DNA of 15,107 bases from Nitrospinae bacterium RIFCSPLOWO2_12_FULL_45_22 (GCA_001803565.1 MHDQ01000315.1:1-15107); one strand, 5' to 3'. Counted from the first letter of the stretch, positions 6,740 to 13,936 are shown. Program-made: numbers and translations. The notes: generated from the letters alone by a model not told the origin.

Positions 6740-6745
6740 TATAAT
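6740..6745 (+). promoter_or_regulatory. -10 box (TATAAT) placed for a leaderless transcript
   Basis: A perfect TATAAT ends 5 nt before the ATG at 6751, so transcription would start at or within a base or two of the start codon. There is no Shine-Dalgarno site before this ATG. No convincing -35 box is seen at 16-18 nt. The same arrangement recurs at 12089-12100. Confidence 0.45.
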
Positions 6746-6750
6746 ATACC

Positions 6751-7998
6751 ATGGAAAGGACTGACAGCAAGGCCGGTGAGAAGACCCGCACTGCCCAACT
6801 ATCGGCTGAGGAGCAAGATTTTTTTTATCGCTTGCCCCTCGTCCCCCTTGATCCTTATACTAACCTGCGCTATATAGCCGATTTTGTAGCCGCGGTAGAG
6901 AATCTTAAATGCCCCCCGGGTGGCCTGATCCTGGACCTGGGGGCAGGGGCTTGCTGGGTATCAGAATGGTTAGTCAGGTTAGGGTTCCGGACTGTATCCC
7001 TGGATATTTCTTACGGTACCCTGGAGATAGGTAAAAAGCGGTTTTTAGATAGCCATATTCACGGCTCTTTTGTTGCCGGTGATATCGAAGCCCTACCTTT
7101 TATGGCTAATACCTTTGACGGTATTATTTGCCTGGCTACCCTGCATCATGTCCCTGATATCCAGAAAGCCTTAGAAGAATTGCACCGGGTATTAAGGAAT
7201 TCTGGTAGTGTAGTATTAATTGAGCCAGGGGAAGGGCATTCCCAGGCCCCGGCGTCCAGGGTGGCTATGGAGCGGTTCAATATTTTAGAGCAAGATATAT
7301 TAATAGATGATATATATAAAAAAGGACAGGAGGCAGGTTTTAAGCGCTTCTGGGTAGTACCATTTATCTCTCCTGAAATACAGTTGGATAATGAAAGTTG
7401 GCACGCACTGCTAACCTTGCCCTATTCTCCTTCCAGGATATGGGCCTGGGCTAAAAGGCTCTATTACCTGTTCTACTCTTTGCTGCCATTACCCAAAGCC
7501 CGTCCCATTAAGCAAGGCCGGTGGTTGAGGGCCCATTTACTTCATCGGCTTATAATTAATACCAAGACCCATCCTATCCTGGTATTACGCAATGAAGACC
7601 GATGCCTGGATAGTCGAGTACCGGGGGTGTTAAGGGCTGATATCCAACTCATTAGCGCACCAGGTAAAGTGTCTACAGGAGACGATTTCTGCCTTAGGCT
7701 GCGGATAAAAAACACCGGCGATACCCTTTGGCTGAGCCAGAGGAATCCTTACGGCGGATTTGTTACTTTAGGGGGGCAGTTGTGCGATGCCCAGGGGAGG
7801 GTGCTGATTAGAGACTTTGTTAGAATAGACCTACCTAAGGATATAGCGCCTTGTGAAGAAATAACCCTGGATTTCTCTATCAAGGTACCTGGAGAGACCG
7901 GAGTTTATCAATTAAAAATAGATATGGTGGATGAGTTGGTAACCTGGTTTGAGGCGCGAGGCTCCAACCCATTAATAATACCGCTCCAGGTAGAGTAA
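6751..7998 (+). CDS. SAM-dependent methyltransferase with C-terminal beta-sandwich domain
   Basis: Residues about 55-165 are a class I (Methyltransf_11-type) methyltransferase. Motif I is LILDLGAGACWVSEWL (59-74), with acidic D85 after strand 2, GDIEALPF (110-117), and LHHVPDIQKALEELHRVLR (131-149). A middle region (about 166-285) is rich in aromatic and basic residues (WAWAKRLYYLFYSLLPL, 231-247) and may touch a membrane or lipid-linked substrate. Residues about 293-415 form an all-beta domain ending in DMVDELVTWFEARGSNPL, a signature I know from the C-termini of glycosyltransferases and methyltransferases in cell-surface polysaccharide clusters. I infer methylation of a surface glycan or lipid. 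No polysaccharide genes lie nearby, so this is not supported by context. The start is the only ATG and has TATAAT 5 nt upstream. Confidence 0.8.
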   Translation: MERTDSKAGEKTRTAQLSAEEQDFFYRLPLVPLDPYTNLRYIADFVAAVENLKCPPGGLILDLGAGACWVSEWLVRLGFRTVSLDISYGTLEIGKKRFLDSHIHGSFVAGDIEALPFMANTFDGIICLATLHHVPDIQKALEELHRVLRNSGSVVLIEPGEGHSQAPASRVAMERFNILEQDILIDDIYKKGQEAGFKRFWVVPFISPEIQLDNESWHALLTLPYSPSRIWAWAKRLYYLFYSLLPLPKARPIKQGRWLRAHLLHRLIINTKTHPILVLRNEDRCLDSRVPGVLRADIQLISAPGKVSTGDDFCLRLRIKNTGDTLWLSQRNPYGGFVTLGGQLCDAQGRVLIRDFVRIDLPKDIAPCEEITLDFSIKVPGETGVYQLKIDMVDELVTWFEARGSNPLIIPLQVE

Positions 7999-8017
7999 AA
8001 AATTGTCCTTTTGCTCC

Positions 8018-8046
8018 TTGGTTTAGTCTTTCATATAGATTATAAT
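8018..8046 (+). promoter_or_regulatory. Candidate promoter of the his genes
   Basis: TTGGTT at 8018-8023 and a perfect TATAAT at 8041-8046 are separated by 17 nt. Transcription would start near 8053 and give a leader of about 95 nt before hisD, which includes the 45-nt repeat. The leader holds no run of histidine codons, so classical his attenuation is not indicated. Confidence 0.5.
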
Positions 8047-8061
8047 TGTAAGACAATCCGG

Positions 8062-8106
8062 GTAACAGTTTACGGGGTTCAGTTAACAGGGTTCAGAAAA
8101 AGACTT
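8062..8106 (+). repeat. 45-nt dispersed repeat, copy A
   Basis: The repeat runs from GTAACAGTTTACGGGG to AAAAAGACTT. It contains two 14-nt units in tandem (TTTACGGGGTTCAG and TTAACAGGGTTCAG, 12 of 14 identical). An inverted copy at 14574-14618 matches at 41 of 45 positions, and a shorter related copy is at 13912-13932. Here it would be transcribed as part of the hisD leader. Confidence 0.85.
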
Positions 8107-8147
8107 ACGGTGAACAATTACAATACTTGTGTTGGCGGGTTGAAGAG

Positions 8148-9470
8148 ATGTTGATCCTAAAGAGTGGCACAAAAGGCTTTCAGGAAAGACTGGGAAAGAT
8201 AGTACGGCGGATGGAGCTAGCCTGGGCCGAAGGGGTGGAACAGACTGTACAAGAGATTATCCAGGCGGTTAAAGCCAGAGGTGATGAGGCATTAATAGAA
8301 TATACCCACAGGTTTGACCATTGCCCCTTAACCAAAGAAGAGCTGCTGGTAAGCAAAAAAGAGATAGCCCAGGCATACCAGGCTGTGGATGATAAGACAT
8401 TAGGGGCATTACAATTAGCCGCCCAGCGGATAAAAGAGTTCCATCTCCAACAAAGATACCAGGCTTCTTCCTGGATAAAGCAAGAGGAGCAAGGGGTCTG
8501 GGCCGGTCAATTAATCCAGCCCTTAAAAAGGGTAGGGGTCTATGTGCCCGGGGGTAAGGCAGCCTATCCTTCATCGGTGCTTATGAATATTATTCCAGCC
8601 AAGGTAGCTGAGGTGGAGGAAATTATTTTGTGTACCCCGCCTAGCCCGGATCATCAGAATAAAATTAATCCCTATGTCATGGTAGCAGCCGATCTAGCGC
8701 AAGCCAACCGCATCTTTAAGCTTGGTGGTGCCCAGGCTATTGCGGCCATGGCCTTTGGCACTGAGACCGTACCTAAGGTGGATAAGGTTGTTGGTCCAGG
8801 TAATATCTATGTTGCAGCCGCCAAAAAAATGGTCTATGGAGAAGTAGGTATTGATCTAATAGCTGGCCCCAGTGAGATAGTTATCCTGGCCGATCAGACG
8901 GCTGACCCAGACCTTATTGCCGCTAATTTACTGGCTCAGGCAGAGCATGATGAGCAGGCCTTAGTGGTATTGATTACGGACGCAGAAGACCTGGCGCAGG
9001 TAGTAGTAGCGAGAATTGAAGCCCAAAAGGCAAGACTGGGGCGACAGGATATTATCTACCACTCATTGAACCGATGGGGAACCGTCTTCCTGACCGATAA
9101 TTTAGAGCAGGCCCTGGACCTGTCAAACCAGATCGGTCCGGAGCACCTCCTCCTTATGGTCAAAGAGCCCTGGGCCATGTTGGCCGGGGTTAAGAATGCT
9201 GGTGCAGTCTTTCTGGGTAATTATGCTCCGGTAGCACTGGGGGACTATCTGGCCGGCCCTAATCATGTGCTCCCTACGGGAAATACAGCCCGTTTCTTTT
9301 CTCCTTTAGGGGTCTATGATTTCATTAAACGGACAAACTTTGTCTATGCCCCCAGCCAGACCAGCCGCAATCTGATAGAGAAAGCTGCGATCTTAGCCCG
9401 GCTGGAAGGGCTCAATGCCCATGCCCATTCCCTTGAGATGGGAAACAAAACTAATAAAGGGGAAGGATAA
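8148..9470 (+). CDS. hisD: Histidinol dehydrogenase
   Basis: HisD carries out the last two steps of histidine synthesis, NAD-dependent oxidation of L-histidinol to L-histidine, as a zinc enzyme in the cytoplasm. The 440-residue chain contains VGVYVPGGKAAYPSS (129-143), the KLGGAQAIAAMAFGT nucleotide region (191-205) and the signature IDLIAGPSEIVILAD (235-249). By family alignment the zinc ligands are Q264, H267, D366 and H425, and the catalytic pair is E332/H333 in IGPEHLLL. I use ATG 8148; an in-frame TTG at 8127 would add seven residues and has no ribosome binding site. It heads a hisD-hisB-hisH run, with hisB starting 5 nt after its stop. All key residues are present. Confidence 0.95.
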   Translation: MLILKSGTKGFQERLGKIVRRMELAWAEGVEQTVQEIIQAVKARGDEALIEYTHRFDHCPLTKEELLVSKKEIAQAYQAVDDKTLGALQLAAQRIKEFHLQQRYQASSWIKQEEQGVWAGQLIQPLKRVGVYVPGGKAAYPSSVLMNIIPAKVAEVEEIILCTPPSPDHQNKINPYVMVAADLAQANRIFKLGGAQAIAAMAFGTETVPKVDKVVGPGNIYVAAAKKMVYGEVGIDLIAGPSEIVILADQTADPDLIAANLLAQAEHDEQALVVLITDAEDLAQVVVARIEAQKARLGRQDIIYHSLNRWGTVFLTDNLEQALDLSNQIGPEHLLLMVKEPWAMLAGVKNAGAVFLGNYAPVALGDYLAGPNHVLPTGNTARFFSPLGVYDFIKRTNFVYAPSQTSRNLIEKAAILARLEGLNAHAHSLEMGNKTNKGEG

Positions 9471-9475
9471 AATAG

Positions 9476-10063
9476 ATGGTGAGAAAAGCTGGTATCAACC
9501 GAACTACTAAAGAGACCCGGATAGATATTCAATTGGATATTGATGGGCAAGGAAATCATCAGATTGCTACGGGGGTACCATATTTTGACCATATGCTGGC
9601 TCAGATAGCACAGCATGGTCTATTTGATTTACAGATAGAGGGGCGGGGTGATTTAGAGATTGACTATCACCATACCGTGGAAGATGTTGGCATCGCCTTG
9701 GGCCAGGCCTTCCAGCAGGCATTAGGCAATAAAGAAGGAATAGAGCGTTTTGGCCAGGCAACGGTTCCATTAAATGAAGCCCTGATTTCCCTGGTTTTAG
9801 ATATCAGTGGCAGGCCCTTCCTGGCCTTTAATGTCCCGGGGCTGCGGGGTAAAATAGGAAATTTTGATGCCGAATTGATCCGGGAATTCTTCCAGGGCTT
9901 TGTCAGCACTAGCGGCATCACTCTCCATATAAACCTCCAGTATGGTAATAATTTGCACCATATGGCCGAAGCAATATTTAAGGCCTTTGCCTGGGCCCTG
10001 AGGCAAGCTGTTACTATTAATCAGCGCATAAAGGGGGTCCCGTCAACTAAGGGTGAGTTGTGA
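9476..10063 (+). CDS. hisB: Imidazoleglycerol-phosphate dehydratase
   Basis: HisB (monofunctional type) dehydrates imidazole glycerol phosphate to imidazole acetol phosphate, using manganese. The 195-residue length is standard and there is no fused phosphatase domain. Metal-binding motifs are clear: FDHML (37-41), DYHHTVEDVGIALG (63-76), a second HH-x2-E in NNLHHMAEAIFKAFAWAL (158-175), and the C-terminal VPSTKG (188-193). These appear as two copies of the HHxxE half-site, as expected for the family. GGGGAAGG at the end of hisD serves as the ribosome binding site, 11 nt or so before the ATG, so translation is tightly linked to hisD. The separate histidinol phosphatase must be encoded elsewhere. 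Confidence 0.96.
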   Translation: MVRKAGINRTTKETRIDIQLDIDGQGNHQIATGVPYFDHMLAQIAQHGLFDLQIEGRGDLEIDYHHTVEDVGIALGQAFQQALGNKEGIERFGQATVPLNEALISLVLDISGRPFLAFNVPGLRGKIGNFDAELIREFFQGFVSTSGITLHINLQYGNNLHHMAEAIFKAFAWALRQAVTINQRIKGVPSTKGEL

Positions 10064-10083
10064 AATCCAGGGTTCAAAATCCA

Positions 10084-10123
10084 GATGCCAAAATATTTGA
10101 GCTTTGAGCTTTGACATTTGGGC
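10084..10123. repeat. Tandem heptamers within an imperfect palindrome between hisB and hisH
   Basis: TTTGAGC (10096-10102), TTTGAGC (10103-10109) and TTTGACA (10110-10116) stand head to tail. They are flanked by GCCAAAAT and ATTTGGGC, which pair at 7 of 8 positions. This repeat fills most of the 87-nt gap between hisB and hisH and separates genes that are otherwise tightly packed. Confidence 0.5.
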
Positions 10124-10150
10124 CTTTATATCTGTTGTGAAGGGATAAAG

Positions 10151-10759
10151 ATGATAGCTATTATTGACTATGGCATGGGCAACCTCAGGAGTGTCCAGAA
10201 GGGAGTTGAAAAAGTAGGAGCCCAGGGCATTATTACCAGTAACAAGCAGGATATTTTTGATGCCCGGGCGGTGATATTACCCGGGGTAGGTTCTTTCCGG
10301 GAATGCATGAATAATTTGTTACAATTGGATTTGATAGACCCCTTACTAAGGGTCATAAGAGCGGGCAAGCCCTTTCTGGGGATTTGTCTCGGGCTCCAAA
10401 TTCTTTTCAGTACCAGTGAAGAATTTGGTCTCTGCCAGGGTTTAGATCTTATAAAAGGTAAGGTAATAAGATTTCCTGCGATGGATGGGCTAAAGATACC
10501 CCATATGGGCTGGAACCAAATCCATATCAAGAAGAGTACCCCTTTGCTGGCCGATATTCCTGAAGGTGCTTATGTCTATTTTGTCCATTCTTATTATCCG
10601 CAGCCTGAGCAGGAGGAATGTATCGCTACGACAACGGTTTATGGACAGGAATTTGTCTCAGCCATCTGGCAAGATAATATCTTTGCTACCCAGTTCCATC
10701 CCGAGAAGAGCCAGGAGATAGGCATCCAGATACTAAAAAACTTTGCTAGTATAGACTAA
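10151..10759 (+). CDS. hisH: Imidazole glycerol phosphate synthase, glutamine amidotransferase subunit
   Basis: HisH hydrolyses glutamine and passes ammonia to HisF, which together make imidazole glycerol phosphate and AICAR from PRFAR. The 202-residue protein opens with MIAIIDYGMGNLRSV and has the oxyanion-hole region LPGVGSF (43-49), the nucleophile C79 in GICLGLQ, and H183/E185 in FHPEKS completing the triad. I start at ATG 10151, which follows GAAGGGATAAAG; a longer reading from 10118 runs into the upstream repeat and adds eleven non-family residues. Its partner hisF, normally close by, is not in this window: the next gene is ilvA. HisH has no known use without HisF, so hisF is expected elsewhere in the genome. 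Confidence 0.96.
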   Translation: MIAIIDYGMGNLRSVQKGVEKVGAQGIITSNKQDIFDARAVILPGVGSFRECMNNLLQLDLIDPLLRVIRAGKPFLGICLGLQILFSTSEEFGLCQGLDLIKGKVIRFPAMDGLKIPHMGWNQIHIKKSTPLLADIPEGAYVYFVHSYYPQPEQEECIATTTVYGQEFVSAIWQDNIFATQFHPEKSQEIGIQILKNFASID

Positions 10760-10800
10760 ATTATTGTGGTCATATTTTAGCAACAGCCACCATTTGCAGG

Positions 10801-10850
10801 GGCAGGCATCTCTGCCTGCCTTTAAATGGGCCGACACAGAGGTCGGCCCC
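10801..10850. repeat. Two adjacent perfect stem-loops downstream of hisH
   Basis: The first hairpin is GGCAGGCA/TGCCTGCC (10801-10808 and 10813-10820, TCTC loop), followed by TTTAAAT. The second is GGGCCGAC/GTCGGCCC (10828-10835 and 10842-10849). Sequences of this GGGC...GGCCCCTAC form are common dispersed repeats. The first stem could end the his transcript, although its T-run is short. The second lies only 17 nt before the ilvA start codon. Confidence 0.75.
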
Positions 10851-10866
10851 TACATCAGATAAAATT

Positions 10867-12078
10867 TTGGTTACTTTAGGTGATATAAAAAAGGCCCAGG
10901 AAAAACTCCGTCAAGTGATCTATCCCACACCCATTATGCCGGCCAAGAGCTTCAGTCAGCACAAAAAGCTACGGGTTTATCTCAAGTTAGAAAATCTTCA
11001 AAAGACCGGTTCATTCAAATTGCGGGGGGCCTTTAATAAACTCTCGCAGCTTGATAAACAGCAGCGGGAAAGAGGAGTAATTGCGGCCTCGGCCGGAAAC
11101 CATGCCCAGGGTGTAGCTTATGCCAGTAGCCATTTTCATACTAGAGCAGTCATTGTCATGCCCGAGCGAACTCCTATTACCAAAATGATGGCTACTAAGG
11201 CCTATGGTGCCGAGATAATCCTTTATGGTAGTTGCTTCAATGATTCCTATGATCGGGCATTGAAATTAGCAGAGGAAACGGGAATGATCTTTATCTCACC
11301 TTTTGACGATGATGATATTATTGCTGGTCAGGGTACTATTGGTTTAGAAATTATCCAGCAACTACCCAAGGTAAGGACAGTCATCGTACCGGTCGGTGGT
11401 GGTGGGCTAATAGCTGGTCTAGCCATTGCCTTAAAAGAACATAACCCCACCATTAAGATCATAGGCGTAGAGGCTAAAGGTGCTGCCTCTATGTATGAGT
11501 CTCTCCAGAAAGGATATATATGCGAGCCACTTACTATAACAAAGACTATTGCTGATGGGATAGCAGTTAACCGGCCCGGAGAAAAGACCTTTCCTATTAT
11601 CCAAAAATTGGTAGACGAGATGGCCTTAGTAGAAGAAGAGGAGATAGCACGGGCTATCCTGAGCTTCATAGAAGAAGAGAAGTTGCTGGTGGAAGGGGCT
11701 GGGGCAGTCCCGCTGGCTGCTTTACAAGAGAAAAAATTGGCCATAGAAGAAGGGGATGTGGTGCTGGTGGTTAGTGGGGGAAACATTGATGTCAATACCA
11801 TTGCCCGCATTATCGAGAAAGGCCTGGTTAAGAGTGGGCGGCTACTACGGGTCTCTCTGGAATTGGAAGATGTCCCTGGAACCCTGAACAAGATTACCTC
11901 TCTGATAGCCGAGGAGCAAGCCAATATCCTCCATATTATCCATGACCGCCTAAGCAAAGACCTGCCCGTCGGCATAACTAAACTAGAGCTGGACCTAGAA
12001 ACCCGGGGTAAAGAACACTCCAAAGAGGTCATTACCGCTTTAAAGGCCAAAGGTTACCTCCCTAAATTGATCCAGTAA
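10867..12078 (+). CDS. ilvA: Threonine ammonia-lyase (threonine dehydratase) with ACT domain
   Basis: This PLP enzyme deaminates threonine to 2-oxobutanoate (first step of isoleucine synthesis) and also serine. At 403 residues it matches the medium-length type with one C-terminal ACT domain, shorter than E. coli IlvA. The PLP lysine is K51 in TGSFKLRGA, with SAGNHAQGVA (75-84), the phosphate-binding VGGGG (176-180) and VVSGGNIDVN (301-310). The ACT domain spans about 327-395 and probably binds an amino-acid effector. The start is a TTG; the encoded MVTLGDIKKAQ matches the usual family N-terminus, so it is probably right, but no Shine-Dalgarno site is visible and a palindromic repeat ends 17 nt upstream. 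A biosynthetic or catabolic role cannot be told apart here. Confidence 0.92.
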   Translation: MVTLGDIKKAQEKLRQVIYPTPIMPAKSFSQHKKLRVYLKLENLQKTGSFKLRGAFNKLSQLDKQQRERGVIAASAGNHAQGVAYASSHFHTRAVIVMPERTPITKMMATKAYGAEIILYGSCFNDSYDRALKLAEETGMIFISPFDDDDIIAGQGTIGLEIIQQLPKVRTVIVPVGGGGLIAGLAIALKEHNPTIKIIGVEAKGAASMYESLQKGYICEPLTITKTIADGIAVNRPGEKTFPIIQKLVDEMALVEEEEIARAILSFIEEEKLLVEGAGAVPLAALQEKKLAIEEGDVVLVVSGGNIDVNTIARIIEKGLVKSGRLLRVSLELEDVPGTLNKITSLIAEEQANILHIIHDRLSKDLPVGITKLELDLETRGKEHSKEVITALKAKGYLPKLIQ

Positions 12079-12094
12079 TCATTGTGGTTATAAT
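12067..12094 (+). promoter_or_regulatory. Promoter of the DUF1284-lat pair
   Basis: TTGATC (12067-12072) and a perfect TATAAT (12089-12094) are separated by 16 nt. The -35 box lies within the last codons of ilvA. The -10 ends 5 nt before the ATG at 12100, so the transcript would be leaderless or nearly so. No Shine-Dalgarno site is present. Confidence 0.55.
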
Positions 12095-12099
12095 TATAT

Positions 12100-12519
12100 A
12101 TGGAGATAATATTGAGGGCGCATCATGTCTTATGCATCCAGGGTTTCCGGGGTAAGGGGTACTCAGAGGAATTTGTAGCCAATTTTGCTTACATTGTAGA
12201 GCGACTGAATACCCATAAGGATACGCAGATTGAGCTGATAGCTGGCCCTGATGATATCTGCCGGTGCTGTCCTTATCTTGGCGAAGGTGGCTGCAAACGA
12301 TCCAGGAATGAGCCTGAAAAGTTCTCTCAACAGATAGATACCCAGGTCTTCCAACGACTGGGTTTAGGGCCTGGGACCAGACTTTCCTGGACAGAAGTTT
12401 TGGAGCAGATCAAAGCCAGGATAGAATCTAAAGACCTTGTAAGTATCTGTTGGGGCTGCCCCTGGATTTTCTACAATTATTGCTTGATAGGACTGAGAAA
12501 TCTCAAGGATAGCCCATGA
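12100..12519 (+). CDS. DUF1284 domain protein, cysteine-rich, putative Fe-S binding
   Basis: The protein begins with RAHHVLCIQGFRGKGYSEEF (residues 6-25), the hallmark of DUF1284 (PF06935), a family described as putative iron-sulfur binding with no proven function. The 139 residues contain eight cysteines: C12, C54, C56, C57, C65, C117, C120 and C128. The two clusters, CRCCPYLGEGGC and CWGCPWIFYNYC, are well placed to bind a metal or Fe-S cluster. There is no signal peptide. The stop overlaps the lat ATG (ATGA, 12516-12519), so expression of the two is coupled, and a functional link with lysine metabolism is a reasonable guess but only that. The ATG is preceded by TATAAT at 5 nt and by no ribosome binding site. 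Confidence 0.85.
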   Translation: MEIILRAHHVLCIQGFRGKGYSEEFVANFAYIVERLNTHKDTQIELIAGPDDICRCCPYLGEGGCKRSRNEPEKFSQQIDTQVFQRLGLGPGTRLSWTEVLEQIKARIESKDLVSICWGCPWIFYNYCLIGLRNLKDSP

Positions 12520-13844
12520 AAAACCTGCCGCCTATCAGACCGGATAAAGTCCATGAGGTCTTAAGCCGAAGTATCTTAGTAGATGGTTTCGATCTAGTGT
12601 GGGACCAGGAGAAGAGTCATGGCTCCTATTTATATGATGCTCGGCAGGGCCGCGAATTCCTGGATTTTTTTACCTTCGTTGCCTCTTTGCCCCTCGGCTA
12701 TAACCACCCAAAGATGCATGATGAGGCCTTCCAGAAGAAGCTACTCAAGGCCGCCCTGGCTAAGCCTGCTAATCCAGAGGTATATACTGTAGAGTATGCC
12801 GAGTTTGTCCATACCTTCCAACGAATTGCTGGCCAGGGGCTATTCCAACACTATTTTTTTATTGATGGTGGCACGTTGGCCGTTGAGAACGCCTTGAAAG
12901 TCGCTTTTGATTGGAAGCTCCGAAAGAATCTCAAGGCGTGTATCAAGGATAAAGGCACGCAGGTTATCCATTTCCAGCAGGCCTTCCATGGCCGATCGGG
13001 ATATTCCATCTCTCTTACCAACACCTTTGATCCGAGAAAGACTATCTATTTTCCTATCTTTAATTGGCCCAGGATAACTAACCCTAAATGCCTCTTCCCT
13101 TTGGCAGGGGATAATTTGAGCCGGGTTATAGAGGCAGAAAGGCTGGCCTTGGCCGAAATTGATAAAGCCATAAGAGATAATCCCCACGATATTGCCGCTA
13201 TAGTCATCGAACCTATCCAGGGAGAGGGTGGTGATAATCATTTCCGGGGGGAATTCCTGAGAGAGCTCAGGCGCATAGCTGATGAATATGATATCCTGTT
13301 GATCTTTGATGAGGTACAGACCGGTATAGGTATCACGGGCAAGATGTGGGCCTTCCAGCATTTCGCTATGCAGCCCGATGTTATTGCCTTTAGCAAAAAG
13401 ACCCAGGTGGCTGGCATTGCCTCTACCACTCGGATTGATGAGGTGGATAATGTCTTCAAAGTCCCCAGCCGCATCAGCTCCACGTTTGGTGGTAGTCTGG
13501 TAGATATGGTCAGGAGTACTCGTTATCTGGAGATAATAGAAGAAGACAAGCTGATAGATAATGCTCGGGACATAGGTAACTATCTGCTGCAAGGGTTACA
13601 AAAGATGGCCCAGGAAGCCTGGCCCCAGATAAGTAATGTCCGGGGGAGGGGTTTATTCATTGCCTTTGATCTGCCTGCAACTGAAGAGCGGGATAAGCTA
13701 CGAAATATCCTCTATAATCAGGGCCTATTATTATTGGGCTGCGGAGAAAGGAGCATTCGCCTCCGCCCTCCTCTTACCCTGAGCCGAGCCGAAGCTGCGC
13801 AGGGACTCGAGATCATTAACCTGGGATTAAATAAAATGTATTAG
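12516..13844 (+). CDS. lat: L-lysine 6-transaminase (lysine epsilon-aminotransferase)
   Basis: Lat is a class III, PLP-dependent aminotransferase that moves the epsilon-amino group of lysine to 2-oxoglutarate, giving allysine, which cyclises to piperideine-6-carboxylate. The 442-residue protein matches the LAT family closely: VDGFDLVWDQEKSHGSYLYD near the N-terminus, FFIDGGTLAVENALK (114-128), FHGRSGYS, EPIQGEGGDNHFR (232-244) and FDEVQTGIGITG (264-275). By alignment with the M. tuberculosis enzyme (K300, E243) the PLP lysine is K294 in FSKKTQVAG and the substrate gate is E237. The ATG overlaps the DUF1284 stop. The product could serve lysine breakdown or a pathway to 2-aminoadipate or pipecolate; the partner dehydrogenase is not in the window. 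Confidence 0.92.
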   Translation: MKNLPPIRPDKVHEVLSRSILVDGFDLVWDQEKSHGSYLYDARQGREFLDFFTFVASLPLGYNHPKMHDEAFQKKLLKAALAKPANPEVYTVEYAEFVHTFQRIAGQGLFQHYFFIDGGTLAVENALKVAFDWKLRKNLKACIKDKGTQVIHFQQAFHGRSGYSISLTNTFDPRKTIYFPIFNWPRITNPKCLFPLAGDNLSRVIEAERLALAEIDKAIRDNPHDIAAIVIEPIQGEGGDNHFRGEFLRELRRIADEYDILLIFDEVQTGIGITGKMWAFQHFAMQPDVIAFSKKTQVAGIASTTRIDEVDNVFKVPSRISSTFGGSLVDMVRSTRYLEIIEEDKLIDNARDIGNYLLQGLQKMAQEAWPQISNVRGRGLFIAFDLPATEERDKLRNILYNQGLLLLGCGERSIRLRPPLTLSRAEAAQGLEIINLGLNKMY

Positions 13845-13874
13845 CTATATAAGAGTTGTCAGAGGTCGGCTGCC

Positions 13875-13932
13875 AGGGGTCAGGGAAAGACTGTCTGAAA
13901 AAAACTGATCCCTGAACCCTGCGAACTGTTAC
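13875..13932. terminator. Long stem-loop between convergent genes (repeat-derived)
   Basis: AGGGGTCAGGGA (13875-13886) pairs with TCCCTGAACCCT (13909-13920) at 11 of 12 positions, with a 22-nt loop that contains seven consecutive A. It lies between the convergent lat and secreted-protein genes, where a bidirectional terminator would be expected. The right arm continues into a 21-nt relic of the dispersed repeat (13912-13932). Confidence 0.45.
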
Positions 13933-13936
13933 TTTG

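Noticed and set aside
8127-8147. TTG start seven codons upstream of hisD
   Set aside because: No ribosome binding site, and the added residues do not fit the family N-terminus; ATG 8148 is better.
8047-8147. Histidine attenuator leader peptide upstream of hisD
   Set aside because: The leader contains no histidine codons, and the structure there is explained by the 45-nt repeat.
10118-10150. Longer hisH starting in the hisB-hisH repeat
   Set aside because: HisH proteins start at the MIAIIDYG strand, and a good ribosome binding site precedes ATG 10151.
11328-12050. 240-codon antisense ORF within ilvA, and similar ones within hisB, hisD and lat
   Set aside because: Each lies opposite a gene with complete catalytic motifs and has low-complexity Ser/Pro/Arg-rich translation typical of a shadow frame.
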